From Amarolinea sp964580725 (GTDB taxonomy: Bacteria > Chloroflexota > Anaerolineae > SSC4 > Amarolineaceae): a stretch of DNA of 64,000 nt. Shown here one piece after another: positions 55,556 through 64,000 of the stretch. Under the pieces are notes generated by a model. The model made no database searches, was not told where the DNA came from, and was given only the letters and a program-made list of their open reading frames with translations. Within the stretch, counting starts at the first letter, position 1, and every line of letters begins with the position of its first letter. Where the stretch lies: positions 1 through 64,000 of the forward strand of contig CAZOLV010000007.1 in the NCBI GenBank assembly GCA_964580725.1, given 5' to 3'. The position numbers and the translations under genes were made by a program.

Positions 55556-56671
55556 ATGAAACCGATGAAAATTGCACTGATGGGCGGCCGAGGCATCCCC
55601 GCCAACTACGGCGGCTTCGAAACTCTGATGGAAGAACTGGGCGCACACCTGGCGGCGCGTGGTCACGCCGTGACGGTCTACTGCCGCACGCCCCACATCT
55701 CGTACACGGGAACGCATTACCGGGGCGTGCGCCTGGTCAAACTACCCACCCTGCGCCACAAACACCTGGACACCCTGGTGCACACCACGCTGAGCGCCAT
55801 GCATGCGCTTGGTCAAGGCTACGATCTGGTGTTGATGGTCATTGCGGGCAACAGCCTGGTGAGCTGGATTCCGCGCCTGGCCGGGCAGAAAGTGCTGCTG
55901 CACGTGAACGGGCTGGACTGGCAGCGCGCCAAGTGGGGGCGTTGGGCCGGCCGCTACATCCGGCTGGCCGAACGTCTGGCGCTGCACCTGCCCAACGCCT
56001 TCATGACCGATTCAGAGGTGGTGGCGACCTATTACCGCAATCGCTTCGAACGGGCGCCAGACGCTGTCATTGCCTACGGTGCAGACATCGGTCGTCTTCC
56101 GCCAGGCGCCACGCTGGCGCAGTGGGGCTTGCAGCCGCGTCGCTACATTTTGTTCGTGGGCCGGCTGGTGCCGGAAAACTGCGTGCATCACCTGGTGGAG
56201 GCGTGTCGCCGCCTGGACAGCGGCTTTCGCTGTGTGATCGTCGGCGATGCGCCCTATCAAGCCGATTACATTGCGCATCTGCACAGCCTGGCCGGCCCCA
56301 ATACGCTATTCACCGGCTATGTCTTTGGCCAGGGCTACCGCGAACTGTGCAGCAACGCCTACCTGTTCGTCGAGCCGTCCGAGGTGGGCGGCACGCACCC
56401 GGCGCTGCTGGAAGCGATGGCGTTGGGTAACTGCGTGATTGCCAACGGCATCCCCGAAAATCGTGAATCCATCGGCGCCGCCGGGCTGACCTACGACGGT
56501 TCCCAGGGCAGCGCCAGCCTGCAGCCGTTGCTCGAACAACTGCTGGCCGCCCCTCACACCGTCGAGACGTACCGGCAGCTCGCCCTGGCGCACGCTGCCG
56601 CACGCTATCGTTGGGAAGAAATCACCGATCAGTACGAGGCGCTGTTCATGCGCATCGTGCAGGGAGCTTGA
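55556..56671 (+). CDS. DUF1972/GT4 rhamnosyl- or mannosyltransferase-like protein
   Basis: The start is uncertain: ATGs at 55538, 55556 and 55565 are in frame and none has a clear ribosome site; the frame open back to 54524 is antisense-like shadow. About 370 aa. KIALMGGRGIPANYGGFETL is the DUF1972 signature of rhamnosyltransferase-type GT4 enzymes. The donor half has ILFVGRLVPENCVHHLVEA and FVEPSEVGGTHPALLEAMA. It likely builds the glycan repeat unit. Confidence 0.88.
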   Translation: MKPMKIALMGGRGIPANYGGFETLMEELGAHLAARGHAVTVYCRTPHISYTGTHYRGVRLVKLPTLRHKHLDTLVHTTLSAMHALGQGYDLVLMVIAGNSLVSWIPRLAGQKVLLHVNGLDWQRAKWGRWAGRYIRLAERLALHLPNAFMTDSEVVATYYRNRFERAPDAVIAYGADIGRLPPGATLAQWGLQPRRYILFVGRLVPENCVHHLVEACRRLDSGFRCVIVGDAPYQADYIAHLHSLAGPNTLFTGYVFGQGYRELCSNAYLFVEPSEVGGTHPALLEAMALGNCVIANGIPENRESIGAAGLTYDGSQGSASLQPLLEQLLAAPHTVETYRQLALAHAAARYRWEEITDQYEALFMRIVQGA

Positions 56672-56680
56672 ACACAAGCA

Positions 56681-57553
56681 ATGAAAAGCCTGCCAATGCC
56701 AGCCTTGTTCCGAGGGCGTCCCGTGATTCGCATCTGGGCATGCAGGTTTGTGCTCCTTGCGCTGGCGTTGTGCAGCCTGACGCTCCTACTCAGCGCGTGC
56801 GAGATGCCCACGCCGCAGCTTGGGGACGCGACGCCGGCGCTCGCTACCCCGACCGCCGCCCCACCCACGCGAGAAGGCCCCAACCTGGACAGCGGCTGGC
56901 AGCCGCTCTTTCCCGGCGCCGAAATTCGGCGCAACCTGGGCCACGCGCCACGTTTGGCTTTGCGGCTCGATCCGGCTGCGGTGCGCTTCGATGTCGCGTT
57001 CAGCGCCGATCCCGCTCGGATGCAGACGGTCGGCGGCTGGTTGAACGAGCAATCTGCGCTGGCAGCAGTCAACTGCGGCTTCTATCTGACCACCGAGCAG
57101 AATGAAAATCGCCACATCGGCCTGCTGGCCGGGCCGCAAGGGGTACTGTCGCCGCTGCGGGCCGGTTGGGGCGGCGTGCTGCTGGTGCGTGGCAGCAAGG
57201 CCAGCCTGGCGGTCGCGCCGGGCAGCGTCAGCGGCGATCTGCGTTTGGGCTTGCAGGGCTGGCCCATGCTGGTGCGCGGCGGTCAGCCGGTATCTGATCT
57301 GAACGACAGCGATCCGGCTGCGCGCACAGCGGCCGGGGTGGACAGCCAGGGCCGCATCGTCTTCGTGGCCGACGTCACCTCCGCCACGCTGGCCGGATTT
57401 GCAGCCTTCCTGGCCGCGTCCGACTTGGGCCTGGTGCAGGTTGTCAACCTGGACGGCGGGTCATCCACCGGCCTGCGCTACCGCGTCGCGGCCAACGCCC
57501 CATCGTCCGGCTACGATGGCTTCTTCGTCCCCTGCGCAGTGGTCGTCAGGTGA
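56681..57553 (+). CDS. Lipoprotein with NAGPA-type phosphodiester glycosidase domain
   Basis: The 290-aa protein has a lipoprotein signal (VLLALALCSLTLLLSAC, Cys about residue 40) and a TPTAAP linker. The NAGPA/DUF2233-like domain follows, with SALAAVNCGFYLT, LRLGLQGWPMLVRGG and VVNLDGGSSTGLRYR, the conserved Asn/Gly segments of phosphodiester alpha-N-acetylglucosaminidases. It could trim or release phosphodiester-linked sugars at the cell surface. It closes the polysaccharide operon, 9 bp after the GT gene. Confidence 0.85.
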   Translation: MKSLPMPALFRGRPVIRIWACRFVLLALALCSLTLLLSACEMPTPQLGDATPALATPTAAPPTREGPNLDSGWQPLFPGAEIRRNLGHAPRLALRLDPAAVRFDVAFSADPARMQTVGGWLNEQSALAAVNCGFYLTTEQNENRHIGLLAGPQGVLSPLRAGWGGVLLVRGSKASLAVAPGSVSGDLRLGLQGWPMLVRGGQPVSDLNDSDPAARTAAGVDSQGRIVFVADVTSATLAGFAAFLAASDLGLVQVVNLDGGSSTGLRYRVAANAPSSGYDGFFVPCAVVVR

Positions 57554-57577
57554 TGCAGTGACGTTTGGGAGTTCGAT

Positions 57578-58147
57578 GTGACCAGGTTCAATCGCTTGCT
57601 GGAAATCCTGGCTGCACAAAGCAGCAACCTGCTCAACATCGCCGAGCTTACGAACACCTGCGATCTGTCCCGCGCGACCGTCGAACGCTATCTGTTTCTC
57701 CTGGAACAGACCTATGTCATCAAGACCGTGCGGCCCCACAGTCGCAATCTCCGCGCCGAACTGACCAAGACCCCGAAGATCTTCCTCTGCGACACCGGTT
57801 TGATGCAGATGCTTTGGCTGAAGCGGCTGCAGAAAGAGGTGCTTGGCCCGGTTTTCGAAACGAGCGTGTTTGCGGAGTTGTTCAAGTTGTATGGTGTGGA
57901 CCAGGTGGCCTATTGGCGCAATGCGGACAAGAAAGAGATAGACTTCGTCATTCAGCGTCCTGCGGCGCCCATGAAGTTGGAAGCCAAACTGACTTTTCCG
58001 CACACCATGCCGCCCGTGTTCAAGAACCTCCTGCAAACCGGCGATTCTGCCCCCGAAGCGTACTGGATTGTGGGGCTGTACGGTGAGCCAACGGGCAATC
58101 ACATGCTTTACCCCTGGCAGTTGGGCAGCGCTGACGCCGCGCAATAG
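57578..58147 (+). CDS. C-terminal half of an AAA_14/DUF4143 ATPase (truncated gene)
   Basis: The 189-aa protein starts at GTG 57578 after GGGAG. RFNRLLEILAAQSSNLLNIA is the winged-helix entry of DUF4143, followed by LSRATVERYLFLLEQTYVIK, KIFLCDTGLMQML and the nuclease-like tail (VFAELFKLYG, YWRNADKKEIDFVIQ with the D...E..D/DFV pattern, then LEAKLT). The ATPase half with P-loop is absent upstream. It may be a remnant or a retained stand-alone domain. Compare the N-terminal ATPase fragment at 42654-42936. Confidence 0.7.
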   Translation: MTRFNRLLEILAAQSSNLLNIAELTNTCDLSRATVERYLFLLEQTYVIKTVRPHSRNLRAELTKTPKIFLCDTGLMQMLWLKRLQKEVLGPVFETSVFAELFKLYGVDQVAYWRNADKKEIDFVIQRPAAPMKLEAKLTFPHTMPPVFKNLLQTGDSAPEAYWIVGLYGEPTGNHMLYPWQLGSADAAQ

Positions 58148-58171
58148 CCCCCAACCCGCGCCTGTCCGCAC

Positions 58172-58200
58172 TTGCCCTCATGCGCTGCCTGCGGTACAAT
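58172..58200 (+). promoter_or_regulatory. Promoter of bcp
   Basis: TTGCCC (58172-58177) and TACAAT (58195-58200) are spaced 17 bp. Confidence 0.6.
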
Positions 58201-58278
58201 TAGCCCTGCACCGGAAACAATTCTGTTCGCGGCGACTGTCTCCCGCCATCATGCGCCCAGAAAGGCTCCAAAGAACTG

Positions 58279-58749
58279 ATGACAACCCTCAAAATTGGCG
58301 ATGCAGCGCCCGATTTTGCCCTGACCAGCGACAACGGCGACCTCGTGCGCCTAAGCGATTACCGCGGCCAGCGCGTGGTGATCTATTTCTACCCCAAGGA
58401 CGACACCCCAGGCTGCACCACCCAGGCCTGTGGATTTCGCGACGCCTATCCCCAGATCGAAGAACAAAACGCCGTCGTACTCGGCGTCAGTCCGGACGGC
58501 CCCGCCTCACACGTCAGGTTCAGGACCAAATACGACCTGCCGTTCCGGCTGCTGGCCGACGAAGATCATCGCGTCGCCGCCGCCTATGGCGCGTGGGGCG
58601 AGAAGTCCATGTACGGCAAGAAGTACATGGGCGTTATTCGCAGTCATGTCGTCGTGGATGCGCAGGGCCATCTGGCCGATATTCAGATCAAAATCAGCCC
58701 CGCCGATAGTGTGCGCAAAGCTTTGCAGATATTGGGAGGAGATTCGTGA
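58279..58749 (+). CDS. bcp: Thioredoxin-dependent peroxiredoxin (Bcp/PrxQ)
   Basis: Reduces H2O2 and organic peroxides using thioredoxin. The 156-aa protein has the thioredoxin fold with VIYFYPKDDTPGCTTQACGF. The peroxidatic Cys is in TPGC and the resolving Cys five residues later, the alpha-type atypical two-Cys arrangement. GVSPDGPASHVRF and the Arg in VIRSHVVVD complete the active site. The stop overlaps the next gene's GTG start (GTGA). Confidence 0.95.
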   Translation: MTTLKIGDAAPDFALTSDNGDLVRLSDYRGQRVVIYFYPKDDTPGCTTQACGFRDAYPQIEEQNAVVLGVSPDGPASHVRFRTKYDLPFRLLADEDHRVAAAYGAWGEKSMYGKKYMGVIRSHVVVDAQGHLADIQIKISPADSVRKALQILGGDS

Positions 58750-60650
58750 GGACATCTGTCATGAGAAGACCGTGGTTCGTACTGTGCTTGATCGTGATTT
58801 TGGCGCTGCCGTCGCTGGCGCTGGCGGCGCCCCCTGAGTTAGCGCCCGACAATGCTCTGATCCTCCCGCCCGAGCCGCCAGCGCGCTTTCGCGTCCAATT
58901 GGCCCCACGTTCGGCCGAGGAATACGCCGACCTGGCGCGCCGCCTGCCGCTGTGGGACGAGGCGCTGGAAGCCGGGCAGACCGAACTGAACCTGACCCAG
59001 GCCGAGATTGATGGCCTGCGCCAACTGAGGTACACGGTGCATGTGCTGGGCGAGGCGCCAGCGCAGCCGGACGTGTGGCCCAGTTGCTACTCCAAGCTGG
59101 CCGACCTCAACGCCTGGCTGGCGAGCTATGCGGCGGCCAACCCCAATCTGATCGAACTGGCCTTCTACGGCAGCAGTTGGTGCGCCCAACAGGGCGGTTG
59201 CGTCAATCAGGGCGGGCAGAGCATCCCCGGCTATTCGTTGCAGGTGGCGCGCATCACCAACGAACTGGGCGCCGCCGAGAAGAACGGGCGCTTTTTCGTG
59301 GACGGCGGCCTCCATGCCCGCGAAATTCCCGGCCCCGAACTGATGAAGAACTTCATCCAGTCGTTGGTCACCGGCTTTGGCGTTGACCCTGACATCACCT
59401 GGCTGCTGGACAATCGCGAGATTTTCGTCGTCCTGGAGAGCAACCCGGATGGCCGGCGCATGGTGGAACTGGGCACCGAGCCGCCCTACAACGGCAGCCC
59501 GTGGTACTGGCGCAAAAACACCAACAACAGCGCAGGTAGCTGCGGCTGGCCGCCCACCGGGTCGAGTCAATATGGCGTTGACCTGAATCGCAACCACATC
59601 TTCAAATGGAATGTGGCTGGCGGCTCCACGGCGCCCTGTGACCAGACCTACCGCGGCGTCTCTCCTGGCTCCGAACCGGAGATTCAAGCCTACGAGAACT
59701 TCGTGCGCAGCATCATCCCCGATCAGCGCGGCCCCGGCGACAACGATCCGGCGCCCGCCGACACGACCGGCATCCTCATCAACATTCACAACGTCACCTC
59801 TCCCGGTAGCATCCTGGTGCCCTGGGGCTGGACGACCGCCCTGCCGCCCAACAACACGCAGTTGGAGGCAATCGGCAACAAGTTCAATACCCTGACCGGC
59901 AACACCTATAGCGTCAGCCATGCGCTCTATCCCGTCAGCGGCAACACGCGCGACTGGGCCTATGGCGAACTCGGCATTCCGGCCTACGTCATCGAGCTGT
60001 ATGGCGACGATTTCTTCACCTCCTGCAGCCTGCTGCCAGGCGTCATCAACACCATGCTGCCTGTGCTGACCTACGCCGCCCGCATCGCAGACCGGCCCTA
60101 TCAGCGCGTCTTTGGACCGGACGCCAGGAATTTGGCAGCAACACCGACCCGTGTCATCTCCGGCAACAACTTTCAGCTAACCGCCCAGATCAACGACACG
60201 CAGAACGGCAACCAGCCGATTGCCGGCGCCGAATACTTCGTCGTGGCGCAAGGCGCAGCGCCAGTGGGCGACCCAGGCACCGGCAGCGCAATGACCGCCG
60301 CCGACGGCACGTTCAACAGCGCCACCGAAAATGTCACGGCCCTGGTCAACACTGCCGGGTTGGCAGCCGGCCGCTATCTGGCTCTCGTGCGCGGACGGGA
60401 TAACCTCAACAACTGGGGGCCGGTTGGCGCCAACTGGATCACCGTCTGTTCCTGGGCCAATGTGGTGTGCAGCAACGATCTGGTTGACGTTCAGGATATC
60501 ACCGTAGCGGCGCAGAGCGTGCAGGATTACTGGACGGAAGGCAACTATATCAACCTGTACGACGTGGACGACAACGGCGCCGGCGATGGCGACCTCGATG
60601 TGGTGGACATCCAACTGATCGCCGCCCATTTCGGAACGACTGGGCCGTAA
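58746..60650 (+). CDS. Secreted M14 zinc carboxypeptidase with C-terminal dockerin-like module
   Basis: The GTG start at 58746 overlaps the bcp stop and has AGGAG 5 nt upstream. A signal peptide (FVLCLIVILALPSLALA) is followed by a propeptide-like region. The M14 domain (about 110-450) has the zinc HxxE in FVDGGLHAREIPGPELMKN, NPDGRRMVE, DLNRNHIFKW, the third ligand His in INIHNVTSPGS and the catalytic Glu in IPAYVIELYG. A beta-sandwich follows, then a dockerin-like pair of calcium loops (DVQDITVAAQ; DVDDNGAGDGDLDVVDIQLI). It is likely an extracellular peptidase that could dock to a cohesin. Confidence 0.9.
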   Translation: MRTSVMRRPWFVLCLIVILALPSLALAAPPELAPDNALILPPEPPARFRVQLAPRSAEEYADLARRLPLWDEALEAGQTELNLTQAEIDGLRQLRYTVHVLGEAPAQPDVWPSCYSKLADLNAWLASYAAANPNLIELAFYGSSWCAQQGGCVNQGGQSIPGYSLQVARITNELGAAEKNGRFFVDGGLHAREIPGPELMKNFIQSLVTGFGVDPDITWLLDNREIFVVLESNPDGRRMVELGTEPPYNGSPWYWRKNTNNSAGSCGWPPTGSSQYGVDLNRNHIFKWNVAGGSTAPCDQTYRGVSPGSEPEIQAYENFVRSIIPDQRGPGDNDPAPADTTGILINIHNVTSPGSILVPWGWTTALPPNNTQLEAIGNKFNTLTGNTYSVSHALYPVSGNTRDWAYGELGIPAYVIELYGDDFFTSCSLLPGVINTMLPVLTYAARIADRPYQRVFGPDARNLAATPTRVISGNNFQLTAQINDTQNGNQPIAGAEYFVVAQGAAPVGDPGTGSAMTAADGTFNSATENVTALVNTAGLAAGRYLALVRGRDNLNNWGPVGANWITVCSWANVVCSNDLVDVQDITVAAQSVQDYWTEGNYINLYDVDDNGAGDGDLDVVDIQLIAAHFGTTGP

Positions 60651-60651
60651 A

Positions 60652-61344
60652 ATGCCAGACAGCCGTCGCCTGGCTCAGTCAGAGAACATCTCGGCCGAGC
60701 CGCAGGAGATCAACGTCCTGCGCTGCGCCTTGCAGCGTCCCCTACCCGGTCTGGCTGGGCAAATGGCGATGATGCCGCGCCCGCGTCCCGGCATGGAGCG
60801 CCTGCTAGACCCAACCCACAGGCCGCGCGAGGGCAGCGTGCTGGTGCTGCTTTACCCGCACGCCGGCGCGTTGGCGCTGGTGCTGACCAAGCGCACCGAA
60901 ACGCTCAACCTGCACAGCGGGCAGATCTCTTTTCCCGGCGGGGCGCACGAGCCGAGCGACGGCGGTTTCGAGCAAACGGCGCTGCGTGAGGCGTTCGAGG
61001 AGTTGGGCATTCGCCCCGACAGCGTGACGATCCTGGGCGCGCTGACGCCGCTCTATATTCCACCAAGCGACTATCGCATCTACCCGATCGTCGCCTTCAC
61101 GCCGCAGCGGCCCGATTTTCGGCCCGCCCCTCGTGAAGTCGAAACCGTGCTCGAAATGCCGCTGGCCGAACTGCTCAGCGGGCGCACGGTGCGCGTCGAA
61201 ACCTGGCTGTTGCGCGGCCAGCCGGTCGAGGTGCCCTACTTCGATCTGGCGGGTCACAAAGTTTGGGGCGCGACGGCAATGGTGTTGAGCGAACTGCGCC
61301 AACTGCTGTGCAACGGCGCGCCGCATGGGGCCATCAGCGCATGA
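60652..61344 (+). CDS. Nudix hydrolase, CoA pyrophosphatase-like (NudL)
   Basis: The ATG is 2 bp after the peptidase stop. The 230-aa protein has the Nudix box starting GAHEPSDGGFEQTALREAFE, with the REAFEELGI core, preceded by LHSGQISFPGG, which is characteristic of CoA diphosphatases. VEVPYFDLAGHKVWGATA is a conserved downstream segment. It would split CoA or related dinucleotides. The stop overlaps nadE (ATGA). Confidence 0.88.
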   Translation: MPDSRRLAQSENISAEPQEINVLRCALQRPLPGLAGQMAMMPRPRPGMERLLDPTHRPREGSVLVLLYPHAGALALVLTKRTETLNLHSGQISFPGGAHEPSDGGFEQTALREAFEELGIRPDSVTILGALTPLYIPPSDYRIYPIVAFTPQRPDFRPAPREVETVLEMPLAELLSGRTVRVETWLLRGQPVEVPYFDLAGHKVWGATAMVLSELRQLLCNGAPHGAISA

Positions 61345-63401
61345 AACGACCTTTCCACTCCCTGTACAGCCACGGCTTCGCCCGCGTGGCCGTCTGCCTG
61401 CCCTTCGTCAGAGTGGCCGATCCGCAGTACAATCTGGAACGCACATTGGCGCTGGCCGCACAGGCATCGGCGGCGCACGCTGCGGTGGCGCTCTTCCCCG
61501 AACTGAATCTCTCCGCTTACACCAACGACGATCAGTTTCAGCAAGACGCCCTGCTGTCGGCGACGCTGGCCGCCTTGCAGCGCCTGCTGGAGGCCAGCGC
61601 CAACCTGACGCCGCTGCTGCTGGTGGGCGCGCCGCTGCGCTTCGAGGACAAGCTCTTCAACTGCGCCGTGGCCATCAGCCGCGGGCGCATCGCCGGCGTG
61701 ATCCCCAAGAGCTACCTGCCCAACTATCGCGAGTTCTACGAAAAGCGCCAGTTCGCCGCGGCGCGCACCGCCCTGGGCGTCACGGTGACCCTCTGCGGGC
61801 AGACGATCCCCTTTGGCCCCGACCTGATCTTTGAGGCGACCGGGCTGCCGGAACTGCGCGTGCATGTCGAAATCTGCGAAGACCTCTGGGCGCCGATTCC
61901 GCCCAGCACCTGGGCGGCGCTGGGCGGCGCTGCTGTGCTGGCCAATCTCTCCGCCAGCAACATCACCGTGGGCAAGGCCGACTACCGTCGCAGCCTGGTG
62001 ACCGGCCATTCGGCGCGCTGTCTGGCGGCCTGCCTCTACTCCGGCGCCGGACCGGGCGAATCCACCACCGACCTGGCCTGGGATGGTCATGCCCTGATCG
62101 CCGAAAACGGCGAACTGCTGGCCGAATCGGAGCGGTTCGCCGGGCGCGAGCAGATCATCCTGGCCGACATTGATCTGGGCCGGCTGCAACAGGATCGCAT
62201 GCGCCTGACCAGCTTTGGCGATGCGGTGGGCGATCACCGGGCATTGCTGCGCCAACTGCGCCGCATCCCCTTCGACTTTGCCCCGCCCGCCGGCGAGATT
62301 CCACTGCTGCGGCGCGTCGAGCGGTTCCCCTTTGCGCCAAGCGATCCACGGGTGCGCGATGAACGCTGCTTCGAGGCCTACAACATCCAGGTGCACGGCC
62401 TGATGAAGCGGCTGGAGGCGACCGGTACCCGCAAGATTGTGCTCGGCGTCTCCGGCGGACTCGATTCGACGCAGGCGCTCATCGTCGCCGCACAGGCCTG
62501 CGACCGCCTGCAACTACCACGGCGCAATATCCTGGCCTACACCATGCCCGGCTTTGCCACCAGCGCACGCACGCGTCACAACGCCTGGGCGCTGATGAAC
62601 GCCCTGGGCGTCAGCGCCCAAGAGATTGACATTCGCCCCTCCTGCCGCCAGATGCTGCAGGACATCGGCCACCCCTTCGCCAACGGCGAACCGGTGTACG
62701 ACGTCACTTTCGAGAACGTGCAGGCCGGCGAACGCACCTCGCACCTCTTCCGCCTGGCCAACTTCCACAACGGCCTGGTGTTGGGCACCGGCGACCTGAG
62801 CGAACTGGCGCTCGGTTGGGCCACCTACGGCGTCGGCGATCACATGTCGCACTACAACGTCAACGCTTCGCTGCCCAAAACTCTCATCCAGTACCTGATC
62901 CGCTGGATCGTCAACACCGGTCAGTTCGATGCGGCGGCCAACCAGACGCTGCTCTCGATCCTGGAGACCGAAATCTCGCCCGAACTGGTACCTGCCAGCA
63001 GCGGCGCCTCCGATCAACCGGCACAGAGCACGCAGGCAATCATCGGCCCCTACGAATTGCAGGATTTCAACCTGTACTATCTGACACGCTTTGGTTTTAG
63101 CCCCAGCAAAGTCGCTTTCCTGGCGCTTCACGCCTGGGGCGATGTCGAGCGCGGCCCCTGGTCGGACCTGACGCCGCCCGCAAAACGCCGCGCCTACGAC
63201 CTGGCCACGATCAAGAAGTGGTTGGGCGTCTTCCTGTTTCGTTTCTTCAAGATCAGCCAATTCAAACGCTCGGCGCTGCCCAACGGCCCGAAGGTTGGTT
63301 CGGGTGGTTCGCTCTCGCCGCGCGGCGATTGGCGAGCGCCCAGCGATTCGGAAGCCACGGTGTGGCTGGAGGAATTGGAGGCCAACGTGCCGGTGGAGTG
63401 A
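61341..63401 (+). CDS. nadE: Glutamine-dependent NAD+ synthetase
   Basis: Converts deamido-NAD to NAD using ammonia from glutamine. The start at 61341 overlaps the Nudix stop. Residues 1-290 are the nitrilase-type glutaminase with the Glu-Lys-Cys triad in LFPELNLSAY, IPKSYLPNYREFYEKRQF and VEICEDLWAP. Residues 330-686 are the synthetase, with P-loop VLGVSGGLDSTQAL, LGTGDLSELALGW and the C-terminal segment. The two-domain length of 686 aa is typical of the long bacterial form. Coupling with a CoA/dinucleotide Nudix enzyme fits cofactor metabolism. Confidence 0.95.
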   Translation: MKRPFHSLYSHGFARVAVCLPFVRVADPQYNLERTLALAAQASAAHAAVALFPELNLSAYTNDDQFQQDALLSATLAALQRLLEASANLTPLLLVGAPLRFEDKLFNCAVAISRGRIAGVIPKSYLPNYREFYEKRQFAAARTALGVTVTLCGQTIPFGPDLIFEATGLPELRVHVEICEDLWAPIPPSTWAALGGAAVLANLSASNITVGKADYRRSLVTGHSARCLAACLYSGAGPGESTTDLAWDGHALIAENGELLAESERFAGREQIILADIDLGRLQQDRMRLTSFGDAVGDHRALLRQLRRIPFDFAPPAGEIPLLRRVERFPFAPSDPRVRDERCFEAYNIQVHGLMKRLEATGTRKIVLGVSGGLDSTQALIVAAQACDRLQLPRRNILAYTMPGFATSARTRHNAWALMNALGVSAQEIDIRPSCRQMLQDIGHPFANGEPVYDVTFENVQAGERTSHLFRLANFHNGLVLGTGDLSELALGWATYGVGDHMSHYNVNASLPKTLIQYLIRWIVNTGQFDAAANQTLLSILETEISPELVPASSGASDQPAQSTQAIIGPYELQDFNLYYLTRFGFSPSKVAFLALHAWGDVERGPWSDLTPPAKRRAYDLATIKKWLGVFLFRFFKISQFKRSALPNGPKVGSGGSLSPRGDWRAPSDSEATVWLEELEANVPVE

Positions 63402-63744
63402 CCGTGCGCGGCGTCGTCTGTGGGGTCTGGCATTTGACAGCAGCGTCAGCGCCGAGTAAAATGCCGTCCGTCGAAGGATTCCCCCTCCAAAAATCACGCA
63501 AGATGACATCGCCAACGACGGTCACGTCGTTCGGCGTTCCAGCGGAGCTAACTGCAAACCCGGCGAATTGATCGCCAGCGGCGTGTTCGCTCCGACAGCT
63601 AGTGCAGGAAGGTAAATTCAACGACGAGTTTATCTGCCTGCACTATTTGTTTCATCGGTCTGGCAATCAAAGTTCGACTGCCTGGGGGAATCGAACTTGT
63701 GAATGCACTTTCATGCAACGAACAAAGGCGGAGGATCGAGATCC
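63402..63744 (+). promoter_or_regulatory. Promoter and long structured leader of the subtilase-like gene
   Basis: TTGACA (63434-63439) and TAAAAT (63457-63462) are spaced 17 bp, giving a leader of about 276 nt. It contains a 7-bp hairpin (63514-63520 with 63525-63531), a long hairpin closed by an 8-bp perfect stem (63601-63608 with 63637-63644) followed by ATTTGTTT, and a 7-bp hairpin around 63668-63695. No coding frame with ribosome site is seen. No known riboswitch class was recognised. Confidence 0.5.
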
Positions 63745-64000
63745 ATGCGAAAGTTAGCGATGCGACGCGGGTGGGCGCTGTGCCTGCTGCTTATCCTGGC
63801 GGCGGCCGGCCTGCCGGCGCAGGCCGCGCCGGGCGATAAGACCGATGCGGCGCTGCGCGCCCATCTGGCCACCAACGGCCAGGCGCCGGTTTTGGTTTTC
63901 CTGCAGGAACAGGCAGATTTGAGTCAGGCGGCTGCCCTGGTCAGAAAAGAGGCGAAGGGCGCTTACGTCTTCGAGCAGCTCAAGGCGGCGGCTGACCGCA
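63745..64000 (+). CDS. Secreted subtilase-like protein (N-terminus only, cut by window end)
   Basis: The ATG at 63745 follows GGAGG. The visible 85 residues start MRKLAMRRGWALCLLLILAA with a signal peptide ending near LPAQAA. Next is a segment (APVLVFLQEQADLSQAAALV) like the inhibitor-type propeptide of S8 subtilases. The catalytic part lies outside the window, so the enzyme class is inferred. Confidence 0.65.
   Translation, partial: MRKLAMRRGWALCLLLILAAAGLPAQAAPGDKTDAALRAHLATNGQAPVLVFLQEQADLSQAAALVRKEAKGAYVFEQLKAAADR

Overview
The window is high-GC chromosomal DNA, most likely from a member of the Chloroflexota (Anaerolineae/Caldilineae-like). The evidence is the run of bacterial housekeeping genes with overlapping stop/start codons, a baseplate-J-like membrane protein between alaS and ruvX, secreted proteins with Pro/Thr linkers, a dockerin-like peptidase and consensus TTGACA/TATAAT promoters. 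The phylum call is inference from gene content. No ribosomal RNA, prophage, intact insertion sequence or CRISPR array is visible.

1-12.9 kb (mostly plus strand): a secreted beta-propeller protein cut by the window edge, dnaG-rpoD, tRNA-Asn with its own promoter and terminator, hom, carB, a structured non-coding RNA that may be 6S RNA, a metallo-beta-lactamase-fold hydrolase, and an RNase HI-like protein lacking its last catalytic Asp.

12.9-30.1 kb (mostly minus strand): an SDR, two adjacent ParA-type ATPases without ParB, a GT4 glycosyltransferase, then the tightly overlapping block alaS / baseplate-J-like / ruvX / mltG / periplasmic-binding lipoprotein, headed by a T-box leader. Upstream of alaS lies a short accessory patch with a WXG-like/PD-ExK nuclease candidate toxin, a small possible partner and an FtsK-like remnant. 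A LysM surface protein and trmFO follow.

30.1-42.6 kb: pyrimidine-nucleoside phosphorylase, a SAM methyltransferase, an ATPase remnant, miaB, an M50/CBS membrane protease, a DinG-type helicase, a possible Cys-protease-fold protein, a UDP-glucuronate decarboxylase, and a 961-residue fusion of a glycoside-hydrolase-like barrel with an O-antigen ligase.

42.6-49.7 kb is a visibly rearranged accessory zone. It holds a 550-bp segmental duplication, a 34-bp perfect repeat with promoter-like layout in two places, two toxin-antitoxin modules, a Cys-rich small protein, ATPase, LLM-oxidoreductase and RelE remnants, an acyltransferase, small membrane proteins, an alpha/beta hydrolase and palindromic repeats.

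49.7-57.6 kb is a compact exopolysaccharide operon (Wzz/BY-kinase, polymerase/ligase, GT39-like, two GT4, NAGPA-like lipoprotein). It is followed by half of a DUF4143 ATPase, a Bcp peroxiredoxin, an M14 peptidase with dockerin, a Nudix hydrolase and glutamine-dependent NAD synthetase, joined by short overlaps. The window ends inside a secreted, subtilase-like protein preceded by a 276-nt structured leader.
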